Shown: positions 34,268 through 41,901 of the stretch, piece by piece
Layout of the letters: each line of letters opens with the position of its first letter
How positions within the stretch are numbered: the first letter of the stretch is position 1
Assembly (NCBI GenBank): GCA_963677325.2
Contig: CAXXGM010000015.1
Span: 23,485 to 87,484, forward strand
DNA: 64,000 nt
Origin: G963677325 sp963677325
GTDB lineage: Bacteria > Bacteroidota > Bacteroidia > Bacteroidales > Prolixibacteraceae
Direction of reading: 5' to 3'
Translations under genes and position numbers: made by a program
The notes under the pieces: model-generated
What the model was told of the DNA's origin: nothing
What the model saw: the letters and a program-made list of their open reading frames with translations, nothing else
Database searches by the model: none

Positions 34268-34606
34268 TCAAAGTGTTACCTCTTCATGGAACAGCGTTGG
34301 AGAAGCTTGCGTTCTGATTCTTCGGGCAGGACCTCTGAGGCCTTTTGGTTTCATTATTTTTTTGGGCATGGATGGTTTTGTTCTCAGTTCCATGAGCTCC
34401 AGTTTGAGTTCGAGGATGCGGTATTTCAACCGGCGCAGGTATTCTTTTTTGATCTCGGCGATCGGGTACAGGTCATCGCAGATTGCTACCAGCAAGTGGG
34501 TACCGAGCATCAGGTGGATGTTCCTGACATCGCCCTGCGAAAGCTTTTTGTAGGTTGCTCGAAGTCGGGCGAGTTTTTCGTTAAGAGTTTGTTCCTGGGT
34601 GTTCAT
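34268..34606 (-). CDS. Small coiled-coil protein of the early region
   Basis: The 112-residue product starts at MNTQEQTLNEKLARLR; a longer frame to 34708 overlaps the next gene and is less likely. The rest is helical and basic (KKEYLRRLKYRILELKLELM) with a Lys/Arg/Pro-rich C-terminus. No family recognised. Confidence 0.5.
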   Translation of the reverse strand: MNTQEQTLNEKLARLRATYKKLSQGDVRNIHLMLGTHLLVAICDDLYPIAEIKKEYLRRLKYRILELKLELMELRTKPSMPKKIMKPKGLRGPARRIRTQASPTLFHEEVTL

Positions 34607-34610
34607 GGGA

Positions 34611-35174
34611 TTAATATCTGAAGTTAGTAAAATGAATAATTGCAAGGGGTTTCCATAAATCATATTTTTCAAACCAATTTTCAAAATCATTAAATTGTAA
34701 ACCATCATTTAATGATAAATTTTTATATTTAATTAATCCATCTACATGAGTTGTAATAGAAGGATTATAAATATTACCGTCTAAAAATGTTAATTTCTGA
34801 ACTCCAATCCCAGAATCTTTATCAAGTGTCATAAAAGCAACCTGACCGATTCCGTTTTTATCCCGGTGATATGGTTTTCCTGCCCAAAAGCGAAGAGATA
34901 TAATTGCTTCACCTTTCCTGACCTCTTCAATGCGCTTCGCCCATAGTTCGTAATTTGCCCGGATAGTATGGATTTTTGATTCAGACCAGAAGACATCATA
35001 ATTAAAATCATATTGACACTTTGCAAATCGATCAACAGTTTCTTTAGATATTAATCCACATGGGATTTGTGCATTAAGGATTTTTTCAGGAAAATACGTT
35101 GGTTCTCCACTTCTGGTATGAGTGGATAGGAATTGCCGTGAAATTGGGAGGACGTAGGTTTTAATTTTTGACAT
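34611..35174 (-). CDS. ASCH/PUA-like domain protein (tentative)
   Basis: The 187-residue product has HTIRANYELWAKRIEEV followed by GEAIISLRFWAGKPYHRD, which resembles the ASCH (PUA-like, RNA- or modified-base-binding) fold. A similar style is seen in other Bacteroidota phage proteins. The start GTG/ATG at 35174 leaves a 2-bp gap to the upstream gene. Role is a guess. Confidence 0.4.
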   Translation of the reverse strand: MSKIKTYVLPISRQFLSTHTRSGEPTYFPEKILNAQIPCGLISKETVDRFAKCQYDFNYDVFWSESKIHTIRANYELWAKRIEEVRKGEAIISLRFWAGKPYHRDKNGIGQVAFMTLDKDSGIGVQKLTFLDGNIYNPSITTHVDGLIKYKNLSLNDGLQFNDFENWFEKYDLWKPLAIIHFTNFRY

Positions 35175-35176
35175 AG

Positions 35177-35413
35177 CTATTTATCTTCTATATAAATTTC
35201 AACATCTTCAAATCCTTCTGTATCTGAAATGTCATCCCCTAAAAAACTTTGTAAAAAAGAGTATTCTTCTGTTTCAGGACCGAATCGATCCGTTTCATCT
35301 ATCAGTTGCAACAGTTTATCAGCCTGTGCTTGGGAGAAATCTTCATCGATAACTAAACCGATGTTTCTACTTACTTTTTCTGTAACCTTAATCCAAAGAA
35401 TTTTTTTTGACAT
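35177..35413 (-). CDS. Small acidic phage protein
   Basis: The 78-residue product (MSKKILWIKVTEKVSRNIGL...) is acidic, with FLGDDISDTEGFEDVEIYIED at the C-terminus. It is separated from the downstream gene by 2 bp, so both are probably co-translated. Unknown function. Confidence 0.5.
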   Translation of the reverse strand: MSKKILWIKVTEKVSRNIGLVIDEDFSQAQADKLLQLIDETDRFGPETEEYSFLQSFLGDDISDTEGFEDVEIYIEDK

Positions 35414-35439
35414 AGTGTTTTTATATTAATTAATTATTG

Positions 35440-35475
35440 ATTTAAAGGGCGACCACACAGGGTCGCCCATACGTT
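35440..35475. repeat. GGGCGACC hairpin repeat
   Basis: GGGCGACCACACAGGGTCGCCC is a hairpin copy shared with 4586-4611 and 28660-28684. Confidence 0.75.
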
Positions 35476-36280
35476 ATTTTATTTCATTTTTTAGGCGGCG
35501 GGATTCGCCGGGGATGACGACAAAGGTCATCATGGCCTGCATGCGTGAGCGAATGAATTCGCCGTAATATGTTTCAAGAGTTTCCCATCTGAAATTGGTC
35601 GTTCCATAGGTTCTTGCTCCATAGATATCCCGCAGGCCGATCAGATCAATTACCGGTTGTACGATGGTACCGTAGTCCTTGACCATTGTTGTTTCCTTGC
35701 CAATGTCGTCGATGTAAATGGGTAATTTGTAGAGCGTCTCCATGGCTTTGTTGTCCTTGGCATTTTTGATTGCGCTTGCAATGGCTTTGCAATAAATGGA
35801 ATAGCAGCTCTTCTGACTGAATTCATCCGAAATTCTTAGATACGCTGACATTAAAACAGTTTTTCCACATCCTACTTTACCGCCAAATAGTAATCCGGCA
35901 TTACGATTCCACTCGCATTTAGGATTGTCTGTAAAATAAAGATAGAGGTTCCGAATGATGGGCTCGTTGTTTTTGTCGATAGCAAATTCACGATCCTCGG
36001 AATGAGAGAGGAGAATGATCCTTGCATACGATTTTATTAAATCCTTGAATTGATCGTAACTCATCGCGTAGGTTGATTTGTAGCTTCTCAGGTTCATTTT
36101 AAGCTTCTCGGGCATAGTCTGAAGATCGTTAACCTTTAAAAGATAATTTTCGGCCTTCGATCTTTCGTTTTTTTCATCGATCAATGCCTGAAGCTCTTCA
36201 TCGGTGATCTGGCTGTAATCTTTTCTGTCAGCGCTATTTTGTGAATAAGATTGATTAATAAGGTTAGAAATCGCTTCCAT
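35474..36280 (-). CDS. DnaC-like helicase loader ATPase
   Basis: The 268-residue product has an AAA+-type core: GGKVGCGKTVL (133-143, Walker A) and IYIDDIG (188-194, Walker B), then GARTYGTTNFR near sensor 1. Its size and features fit the DnaC/IstB-like family that loads the replicative helicase. It overlaps the upstream gene by 17 bp, which suggests joint function in phage replication. Confidence 0.82.
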   Translation of the reverse strand: MEAISNLINQSYSQNSADRKDYSQITDEELQALIDEKNERSKAENYLLKVNDLQTMPEKLKMNLRSYKSTYAMSYDQFKDLIKSYARIILLSHSEDREFAIDKNNEPIIRNLYLYFTDNPKCEWNRNAGLLFGGKVGCGKTVLMSAYLRISDEFSQKSCYSIYCKAIASAIKNAKDNKAMETLYKLPIYIDDIGKETTMVKDYGTIVQPVIDLIGLRDIYGARTYGTTNFRWETLETYYGEFIRSRMQAMMTFVVIPGESRRLKNEIK

Positions 36281-36722
36281 TTTTATCAGTTTTTGGTGGT
36301 GTTGATTGATCTTTCTTGTCTATTTTAAAGAATCCCTTGTATCCTCCGGCCATGGCAAATCGCAGGATACCGATTGCTACGTCAGCATTGTTGTCAGATA
36401 TTTCCTGCAGGTAATCCAGCGACATCTGCTCCATGCGTGATCTCATTATCCGGCCGTGCTGTTCCTGCAGGTATTCTTTCCAGGTCTTCCAGATGTATCG
36501 GAAGTCGTCCTGGTCGAAGGGTGATTCTATTTCGATGGGATCGACCGCAGCTATGAACTGGTCGAAGGCTTCGAGAAGTTTTTTTGTTTTGTTCCATTCG
36601 GCGGTGAATTTGGAGAGCTTCTTTAGCTGTGTTGCCGACATACCCGATGTTTCGAGGAATTCGGTAAGCTTCGCATCGTCGTCGGCTATTTTGGTGCATA
36701 TTTCGTTCCAGTGGGTGATCAT
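36264..36722 (-). CDS. Replication-associated protein partner of the helicase loader (tentative)
   Basis: The 152-residue product is helical and ends in ADVAIGILRFAMAGGYKGFFKID, a pattern typical of DnaD/replication-initiation C-terminal domains; the Tyr-Lys-Gly-Phe-Phe motif is often seen there. It overlaps the helicase-loader gene by 17 bp. The first part carries no recognised DNA-binding motif. Confidence 0.5.
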   Translation of the reverse strand: MITHWNEICTKIADDDAKLTEFLETSGMSATQLKKLSKFTAEWNKTKKLLEAFDQFIAAVDPIEIESPFDQDDFRYIWKTWKEYLQEQHGRIMRSRMEQMSLDYLQEISDNNADVAIGILRFAMAGGYKGFFKIDKKDQSTPPKTDKNGSDF

Positions 36723-36734
36723 ATTGATTAAATT

Positions 36735-36775
36735 GTCTGAACTGTGATTAAGCTGATTAATGGATTAGCATGATT
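36735..36775. repeat. CTGAACTGTGATTAAG-type repeat
   Basis: CTGAACTGTGATTAAGC with ATTAATGGATTAGCATG ends inside the 3' end of the dam gene, whose last codons it encodes. Confidence 0.6.
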
Positions 36776-37595
36776 TTGGGTTCTCATAGTTTTCAGAGAA
36801 TAAATTGTTTTCAGTTTCGAAATTCCAAACCAGAATTTCATTTCTGAAGGTTGCTTCCTTAAAATTTTTGGTCCGCAATTGTCTGGTTATAATCTTATAC
36901 TTCCAGTTGTTTTTAAGGATAAAATATTTAAGGGTTTGGCTCCAATAATTGCTTAATATAAACCTGCCTTTTATTGACTGAATAACAGTGAGAAGCCGGT
37001 GAAACTCATCGATCGTATATCCGTAATAATGGCCTTGGTGCGCTCCTGGATAAGGAGGATCCAAATAGAAAAATGTTGAAACTGTATCCCTTTTAAGAAT
37101 TACTTCTAAAGCATCTTTATTACTGATCTGAACGTCACGCAACCTGTCTTTTAACTTTTTAAAGAAGTCTCTTTTAACCCTGATTACTTTTGCTGCGTGA
37201 GTTCCTGCAGTGCCGTTGCACCATTTCCATCCACCATACGTGGATCCGGCGAAAGACATATTCATAATAACCCATACGGACCATGCCAAATCAAGTTTTG
37301 AAGCATCAATACGGCCGTAATAAATATCCTTGGCTTTAGCATGTAACGTTTCGGAGTGAAGTGTGTCGGAAATCTTCGTATTTAACTCATCAAAATTGTC
37401 ACGCATTACTTCGTAAAAAGTTATTAACCGATCGTTAGTGTCATTAATGACTTCCAGGACTGAAGGTGATTTTCCGAAGAATACCGAACCGCCTCCAAAG
37501 AAAGGTTCACAGTAAATCTTATGGTCAGTAATCATTGGAAGTATGTCGTTAAGCATCGTTTGTTTTCCTCCGTAATAGGTGATTGGGGTTCTCAT
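36765..37595 (-). CDS. dam: DNA N6-adenine methyltransferase, D12 class (Dam-like)
   Basis: The 276-residue product has the motifs of Dam-type enzymes: YYGGKQTML (7-15), CEPFFGGGS (29-37, AdoMet) and YLDPPYPG (177-184, catalytic). Length is normal. It probably methylates phage DNA; GATC is the usual target of the class but is not proven here. It overlaps a small gene with a ten-G tract (37592-37787) by 4 bp. The last residues (ENPKSC) come from a dispersed repeat. Confidence 0.92.
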   Translation of the reverse strand: MRTPITYYGGKQTMLNDILPMITDHKIYCEPFFGGGSVFFGKSPSVLEVINDTNDRLITFYEVMRDNFDELNTKISDTLHSETLHAKAKDIYYGRIDASKLDLAWSVWVIMNMSFAGSTYGGWKWCNGTAGTHAAKVIRVKRDFFKKLKDRLRDVQISNKDALEVILKRDTVSTFFYLDPPYPGAHQGHYYGYTIDEFHRLLTVIQSIKGRFILSNYWSQTLKYFILKNNWKYKIITRQLRTKNFKEATFRNEILVWNFETENNLFSENYENPKSC

Positions 37596-37787
37596 GAAAA
37601 TAGTGGGTTTGTGAATTGTACTCCATAGCTGTATTTATCTCTCAATTCAGCGATATAGCTGTTGTTTTTGGCCAGTTCTATCATGGGGGGGGGGTAAATT
37701 AACAGTTTTAGCTTTGCGTGTCACGGTAAGGTTAAAACCTTGCTTTCTGACCATTTTATGGAGGTAGTATTTGCGGTTATAGCTCAT
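37592..37787 (-). pseudogene. Small gene with a G10 tract, out of frame as sequenced (possible phase-variable)
   Basis: It starts as ATG at 37787, overlapping the stop of the DUF5131 gene as ATGA, and reads MSYNRKYYLHKMVRKQG...VNL up to a run of ten C (37685-37694 on the plus strand are G). After the tract, the frame that looks coding is MIELAKNNSYIAELRDKYSYG..., which ends as ATGA over the dam start. With ten C the frames do not join; nine or twelve would join them into a 64-residue protein. Both overlaps suggest that the joined gene is the real one. Poly-G/C tracts are classic slippage sites for ON/OFF switching, but a sequencing error is also possible. Confidence 0.7.
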
Positions 37788-38695
37788 GATAATGATGTGT
37801 TGATTAGTTGATTTGCCGATGTGCTGATTTCAGGCCATTGATTAAATCTCTCTCCATCCAGCCAATCAATATTTTTTGAAATTGGCTTTCTGCTCATCAC
37901 TTCATCCACGAACAATACCTCTTGTCCTTTTACTAAAAACGAGTAATTCTCTTTGGTGCCGGAAGGGCACCATGCCCCCCACTGCTTAAAGAAAAAAGGC
38001 ACCTCAGCATCTTGGCACTGATCCCTCAAAGATCTTACCCAATTCGGATTCATAGGCCGGGCTTTTGGACCCGTTTCGCCTCCGCAGATTACCCAATCAA
38101 TTTTTTCTCCTGTTGGATGTCCCAGTGATCCGGAGATATCACCAAATCCTTTAAGTGTATGATAAAGCTGATTACCGCACCAAACTTCATAAAAGTCAAT
38201 CGGTCCCAACATTGGTTCAACACTTACAAACTTCACCTTAGCCCCTGTCCGCAGTAAATACGGGATTCTTTCGTTAGCTTGTTCCTGATTTTCAACAGTT
38301 ACTCCCATCCACAAATTATCAGGATAAAAACCGCGTGGTGCATCAATAAATATTCTGGATGCCCTTTTAGTAAGTATTTGAAAGGTGTGTTGTGGATTGA
38401 GCCTGATCACATTAAAAACCTTGTTTACAAAATCATAAGGCACATTCTCATGAAATAAGTCACTCATTGAGTTAACAAAAATCATTCTCCCTTTTTCCCA
38501 TTTAAAAGGTTCTTCAAGGCTTTCGGGATGACAAACAACCTTATCAAATCCTTCTTTATACTTTTCCTGGCCCATCGCTTTGAGTCTCCTGGTCATTACT
38601 TCAGCATAACAGTTCTTACATCCTGACGAGATCTTCGTACATCCGGTGACCGGATTCCACGTGCTTTCAGTCCATTGAATTTTAGATTTATTCAT
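37784..38695 (-). CDS. DUF5131 (phage Gp37/Gp68-like) protein, radical-SAM-related
   Basis: The 303-residue product starts MNKSKIQWTESTWNPVTGC and has a cluster of Cys19, Cys26 and Cys29 (GCTKISSGCKNCY), similar to an Fe-S cluster motif of radical SAM-like enzymes. Further family features are NSMSDLFHENVP, LTKRASR, and WVICGGETGPKARPM. The family is common in phages; its substrate is unknown to me. It overlaps both neighbours by 4 bp, so it is in one translational unit with the switchable gene and dam. Confidence 0.88.
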   Translation of the reverse strand: MNKSKIQWTESTWNPVTGCTKISSGCKNCYAEVMTRRLKAMGQEKYKEGFDKVVCHPESLEEPFKWEKGRMIFVNSMSDLFHENVPYDFVNKVFNVIRLNPQHTFQILTKRASRIFIDAPRGFYPDNLWMGVTVENQEQANERIPYLLRTGAKVKFVSVEPMLGPIDFYEVWCGNQLYHTLKGFGDISGSLGHPTGEKIDWVICGGETGPKARPMNPNWVRSLRDQCQDAEVPFFFKQWGAWCPSGTKENYSFLVKGQEVLFVDEVMSRKPISKNIDWLDGERFNQWPEISTSANQLINTSLS

Positions 38696-38805
38696 AACGA
38701 TTTAGATTTTGTCATTATATAATCCTGCGCGATCGCTTTGGTGTCGAAGGTTGCCATATCGGGCACCACGATAAATTTTCCGTTTTTTAAAGGTTTGATG
38801 TACAT
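38692..38805 (-). CDS. Very small phage protein (37 residues)
   Basis: The product begins MYIKPLKNGKFIVVPDMATFD and ends MTKSKSL. Its TGA stop overlaps the ATG of the DUF5131 gene, which supports translation in the same operon. Unknown function. Confidence 0.55.
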   Translation of the reverse strand: MYIKPLKNGKFIVVPDMATFDTKAIAQDYIMTKSKSL

Positions 38806-38808
38806 GGC

Positions 38809-38910
38809 TTATTGAATGATTAGTTGAATTAATTTCATGATGTTGTAAAGAAGATTGGCAATAATGGTGACGCCAAGTATCAGAAGAAGCAGTTCCAGAT
38901 TGCCAGGCAT
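38809..38910 (-). CDS. Very small hydrophobic phage protein (33 residues)
   Basis: The product is MPGNLELLLLILGVTIIANL and onward, one likely membrane segment, three bases before the next small gene. A still shorter frame (38880-38942, MNIKLTLFEKICLAIWNCFF, 20 residues) overlaps its start and may be a leader or chance frame. Confidence 0.45.
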   Translation of the reverse strand: MPGNLELLLLILGVTIIANLLYNIMKLIQLIIQ

Positions 38911-38953
38911 ATTTTTTCAAAAAGAGTGAGTTTGATGTTCATTATTTGGTTTC

Positions 38954-39202
38954 TTATTTTTTGATCAGTTTCGCCATGATTACCCCCGCTAATCCTCCGG
39001 CCATGGCACCGGCAGCATAAATAAGCTGATCCTTCCTGGTTCCGATCGTCACCTTGCGTACGTTGAATGTCCAGAGGTAGGATACTCCGAATCCGCAGAT
39101 GGCAATTCCTGCCCATGTTGTGCGCGAAATAAAATAGGTGTTTGCCGAGACCAGGAATACCTGTGCGAAACCGGTAGAGAATATGATGAGGAGTTTTTTC
39201 AT
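38954..39202 (-). CDS. Small membrane protein of the early region
   Basis: The 82-residue product has about three hydrophobic segments (LLIIFSTGFAQVFLVSA, WAGIAICGFGVSYLW, LIYAAGAMAGGLAGVIMA). It overlaps the upstream gene by 4 bp. A holin-like size and shape are possible, but no lysis enzyme is nearby. Confidence 0.55.
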   Translation of the reverse strand: MKKLLIIFSTGFAQVFLVSANTYFISRTTWAGIAICGFGVSYLWTFNVRKVTIGTRKDQLIYAAGAMAGGLAGVIMAKLIKK

Positions 39203-39507
39203 ATGCTTTCTGCGTATTCAGGAAATGGTCTGAAAGCTTCCTCTCTTTCGATTAAACAATCCTTGTGAAGGCTTTGTGCATGGGTTATATCCCTTTTGGC
39301 GTCGAACGACCGCGTCCAGTCCTTGCCTATGATCACAAGGCTCGCGGCGCTGATGTCGGTGAATCTGGCATTAAGCTGTTTGGCCCAAACGGTTTGATCA
39401 TGCCTGGAAAGATCCATCACTTCCTCTTCCGGGAAAGCTATTTTTACTTTTAACAGAAGGTCCTTGTATCCGGGAGATGCATAATCTCCGATGACGGCTA
39501 TTTTCAT
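39199..39507 (-). CDS. Hypothetical phage protein, Rossmann-like fold (tentative)
   Basis: The 102-residue product starts MKIAVIGDYASPGYKDLL and contains SLVIIGKDWTRSFDAKRDI, resembling small nucleoside-deoxyribosyltransferase-like folds. A nucleotide-metabolism role is only a guess. Confidence 0.45.
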   Translation of the reverse strand: MKIAVIGDYASPGYKDLLLKVKIAFPEEEVMDLSRHDQTVWAKQLNARFTDISAASLVIIGKDWTRSFDAKRDITHAQSLHKDCLIEREEAFRPFPEYAESI

Positions 39508-39517
39508 AAATGGCGAT

Positions 39518-40264
39518 TTAATTTTTATTAATTACGATTATTACAGAACTTACCATCGTGCCGCTTTTTTTGAATGCTCCGGCTTCAATTTCATGTATTT
39601 CGGCCCCTATAGTTTCAAGCCAGTCAGAAAATACTTTCTCTTTCTTTCCGGAAGCATGTTGCCAGTGTTTGGAAGCAATGGAAACTATTCTCCCTCCTGG
39701 TTTAAGACATTCATACATCTTGTATATATGATCAATATCCTGATTCTTGTTAAATGGAGGGTTAGCGATTATAGTGGCAAACGCTTCTTTTGCCTGAAGT
39801 TTCAAAAAATCCTCACCTAAATATTCTGTGTATGGGATCTTCTCTAAAAATGTCCTATTGATTTCATTAAGTTCACAATACCTTACATTTAACTGCGAGA
39901 ATTCAAGCTTATGAATAGCGTTTATTATCGCGCCTTGCCCAGCCGAAGGTTCCAGAATTTTACCAGCTATCTTTTGATTGACAAAGGCCATTTCAACTAA
40001 TGTTTCTGCAAGATCTTGTGGAGTTGCGAAAAATTGGAACTCTTTCTTTAAATTCCTTTTTTCTCCATTTTGTACTTGATAAAGCAGCTCACTTGGATCA
40101 TGATTAAAAATAAATCCCTGCACATTTCCGCCCTTCCATTTTCCACCGATTAGTTCTAATGTTTTGGCAACTTCCTGGTAAACCTTTCGTTCCAGTTTTT
40201 CGTTTGGCAGTTTTACTATTTGACCTTCAACGGTACATTTACCTAAAATTTCTAAGCAATTCAT
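39518..40264 (-). CDS. Phage DNA methyltransferase (class I, NPPF)
   Basis: The 248-residue product has the AdoMet motif ILEPSAGQGA (103-112) and the catalytic motif ANPPF (167-171), the gamma order of N6-adenine methyltransferases. The N-terminal 75 residues are a target-binding or accessory part. It is the fourth DNA methyltransferase gene in the prophage. A terminal KHWQHASGKKEKVF segment is seen in related phage enzymes. Confidence 0.8.
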   Translation of the reverse strand: MNCLEILGKCTVEGQIVKLPNEKLERKVYQEVAKTLELIGGKWKGGNVQGFIFNHDPSELLYQVQNGEKRNLKKEFQFFATPQDLAETLVEMAFVNQKIAGKILEPSAGQGAIINAIHKLEFSQLNVRYCELNEINRTFLEKIPYTEYLGEDFLKLQAKEAFATIIANPPFNKNQDIDHIYKMYECLKPGGRIVSIASKHWQHASGKKEKVFSDWLETIGAEIHEIEAGAFKKSGTMVSSVIIVINKN

Positions 40265-40287
40265 GATAGATTGGTTAAGGTTAATAA

Positions 40288-40713
40288 TTAGAAGATTGAG
40301 CAGATAATGATTACGATCAGGGCAATCACCGCATTGGTTGTTATCGACTTTGAAGCATCAATCTTTGACTGATCAGGTCGGACAAGATCCCAGTCCGGAA
40401 ATCGCTTGTTCCCATTAAAGAATCTGCACTTACCATCCTGATCCCACCATACTTTTACCGGTATTTCATCTTCTTTCGGGTGAACTTTGCCTATGGCCAG
40501 TGTGGGATATCCTCTTTGCGACGACATGAAATGCAGTTTGTTGATTTCATAGTGTTCGCGGTTGACGGTCCTGGAGTTTTCGAAATATTCGGTCGTAAAA
40601 GAAGGGTTAATGAATTCGTCGACCCATTTCGTGAAGCCTTCTGAATTGAGCGATTGAGCAGTGGCATTTCGTTCCTGCATTTCGTCGTAAAGTTTTACCA
40701 AGGTTTTTGACAT
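40288..40713 (-). CDS. Hypothetical phage protein with C-terminal membrane anchor
   Basis: The 141-residue product has a soluble part (KVWWDQDGKCRFFNGN) and ends in one membrane segment, AVIALIVIIICSIF. Function unknown. Confidence 0.5.
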   Translation of the reverse strand: MSKTLVKLYDEMQERNATAQSLNSEGFTKWVDEFINPSFTTEYFENSRTVNREHYEINKLHFMSSQRGYPTLAIGKVHPKEDEIPVKVWWDQDGKCRFFNGNKRFPDWDLVRPDQSKIDASKSITTNAVIALIVIIICSIF

Positions 40714-40774
40714 GATTTAAAATTTAATTTGGTTTTGTAATATGTTATTCTTAAATTGTTTATCGTCAGGCTGT

Positions 40775-40835
40775 CAGGGACTCCCATTTCAGGAAGTCCC
40801 CGGACCTTTGCGGACTATCCCTGCCTCCAGGGTTG
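40775..40835. other. Hairpin-rich intergenic stretch
   Basis: GGGACTCCC (40777-40785) pairs with GGAAGTCCC (40792-40800), and CCCTG pairs with CAGGG at 40819-40832. Could be a terminator, attenuator or small structured RNA in the 167-bp gap; no gene seen there. Confidence 0.45.
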
Positions 40836-40880
40836 AAAAAAAAGATAAGAACGACGGCTGCCCACCGTGGGTGTATTGTT

Positions 40881-41120
40881 TTAAGAAATAAGATTTTGTA
40901 AGTCATCATCAGCTGCGCGATGCTTAGCCATAATGATTTCATTAAGTGTCCATTCGTTAAGGGCTAACCTGACGATGGCCTTTTCATGTTCCTGGTATTC
41001 GAGTTTCGATGCCTCGAGCTTCTTTTCCATATCCCTGATTTTATACATCCTGGATATTTGATCTTCTCCATTGCGCTTGATCTGTCCGGCTTCTGTAAGA
41101 AATTGGGTCCAATGCTTCAT
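40881..41120 (-). CDS. Small coiled-coil protein
   Basis: The 79-residue product is helical and charged (RMYKIRDMEKKLEASKLEYQE). No family recognised. Confidence 0.5.
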   Translation of the reverse strand: MKHWTQFLTEAGQIKRNGEDQISRMYKIRDMEKKLEASKLEYQEHEKAIVRLALNEWTLNEIIMAKHRAADDDLQNLIS

Positions 41121-41157
41121 ATTTCGATATTATTATCGTGTCTGGGGATGCGGTTAA

Positions 41158-41523
41158 TTAAATTTCTATAAATGATACGTATTCAATTTCATTTTCATTT
41201 CTGATGCGACGAGAGCGCCGGGCTGTGATTATTGCTGAAGGATCGACGGATAAGTCGAAGAATATTAATAACAGCATAGAGGAGGCAATGATCTGTTTTT
41301 TCAGTTCATTGAAATCGATGTTGATATTGAATCTCCTGCTGATCCACCATCCGGTTAGCTCGTTGATTTTACCATAACCTGTTTTAAGGTAAACGGCCCG
41401 AAGTGTATTGTCAACGGTATGCTCGGAGATTAATAGTTTGTCGGCTATCTCCTTCTTGGACATTCCGCAGGCTATCAGCCCTGAGATTTGTTCCTGGCGT
41501 CGGGTTAGTGAGATGGTATTCAT
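41158..41523 (-). CDS. LuxR-type helix-turn-helix protein
   Basis: The 121-residue product has a complete LuxR HTH near the start: LTRRQEQISGLIACGMSKKEIADKL (res 6-30) and the recognition part ISEHTVDNTLRAVYLKTG (32-49). It lacks a sensor domain. The C-terminal part has a hydrophobic stretch (ASSMLLLIFF). It overlaps the upstream gene by 4 bp and probably regulates early genes. Confidence 0.82.
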   Translation of the reverse strand: MNTISLTRRQEQISGLIACGMSKKEIADKLLISEHTVDNTLRAVYLKTGYGKINELTGWWISRRFNINIDFNELKKQIIASSMLLLIFFDLSVDPSAIITARRSRRIRNENEIEYVSFIEI

Positions 41524-41780
41524 TGTTTGTTGGTTTTGGCTCCCCAGGTAACTTTTACCCCAAAGGTTTTAAAGAGATGATTGATTGCTTTTGCCTGGCC
41601 CACCTTCGGTTCGTAAACCCCGTTGATTCTTTCGTAAACCGATTTATCTGTTCTCACGTTGAAAATCCTACCAATTTTTTTCCTGGCTTCGCGGAGTTTG
41701 TTTTTAGGTAGCGAGTCGTAAGCAGCTCTGAAAGAATATTCACTATTGCCCGATAGTGTATTTTCGCTATTTTCTGCCAT
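41520..41780 (-). CDS. Cro-like DNA-binding regulator (tentative)
   Basis: The 86-residue basic product (FRAAYDSLPKNKLREARKKIG...) lies exactly where a cro gene would: divergent from the repressor gene at 41902, with operator-like palindromes over its start. A palindrome overlaps its start codon (41780-41794), suggesting direct repression. DNA binding is inferred. Confidence 0.55.
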   Translation of the reverse strand: MAENSENTLSGNSEYSFRAAYDSLPKNKLREARKKIGRIFNVRTDKSVYERINGVYEPKVGQAKAINHLFKTFGVKVTWGAKTNKQ

Positions 41781-41880
41781 TACTTTAAAAGTTATTTTTG
41801 TTACTTTAGAAGTGAAAATTATAACGACAAATATAAATTAAGTTTCGATAAAATGTACTGAAAATCGCAACTTTTTTTAT
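41780..41880. promoter_or_regulatory. Divergent operator/promoter region of the phage switch
   Basis: Two 15-bp imperfect palindromes, TTACTTTAAAAGTTA (41780-41794) and TTACTTTAGAAGTGA (41801-41815), lie 21 bp apart (two helical turns). A -7 box for the Cro-like gene, TATATTTG on the minus strand, is at 41828-41835. A third inverted repeat, AAGTTTCGAT / ATCGCAACTT, is at 41840-41849 and 41864-41873. Confidence 0.7.
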
Positions 41881-41901
41881 ATTTTTTAATTATAAAATTA
41901 A

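Noticed and set aside
38880..38942. 20-residue gene MNIKLTLFEKICLAIWNCFF
   Set aside because: Too short to support alone; it overlaps the better 33-residue frame, so it is only mentioned there.
38954..39202. Holin
   Set aside because: Size and membrane segments fit, but no endolysin is near and it sits in the early region.
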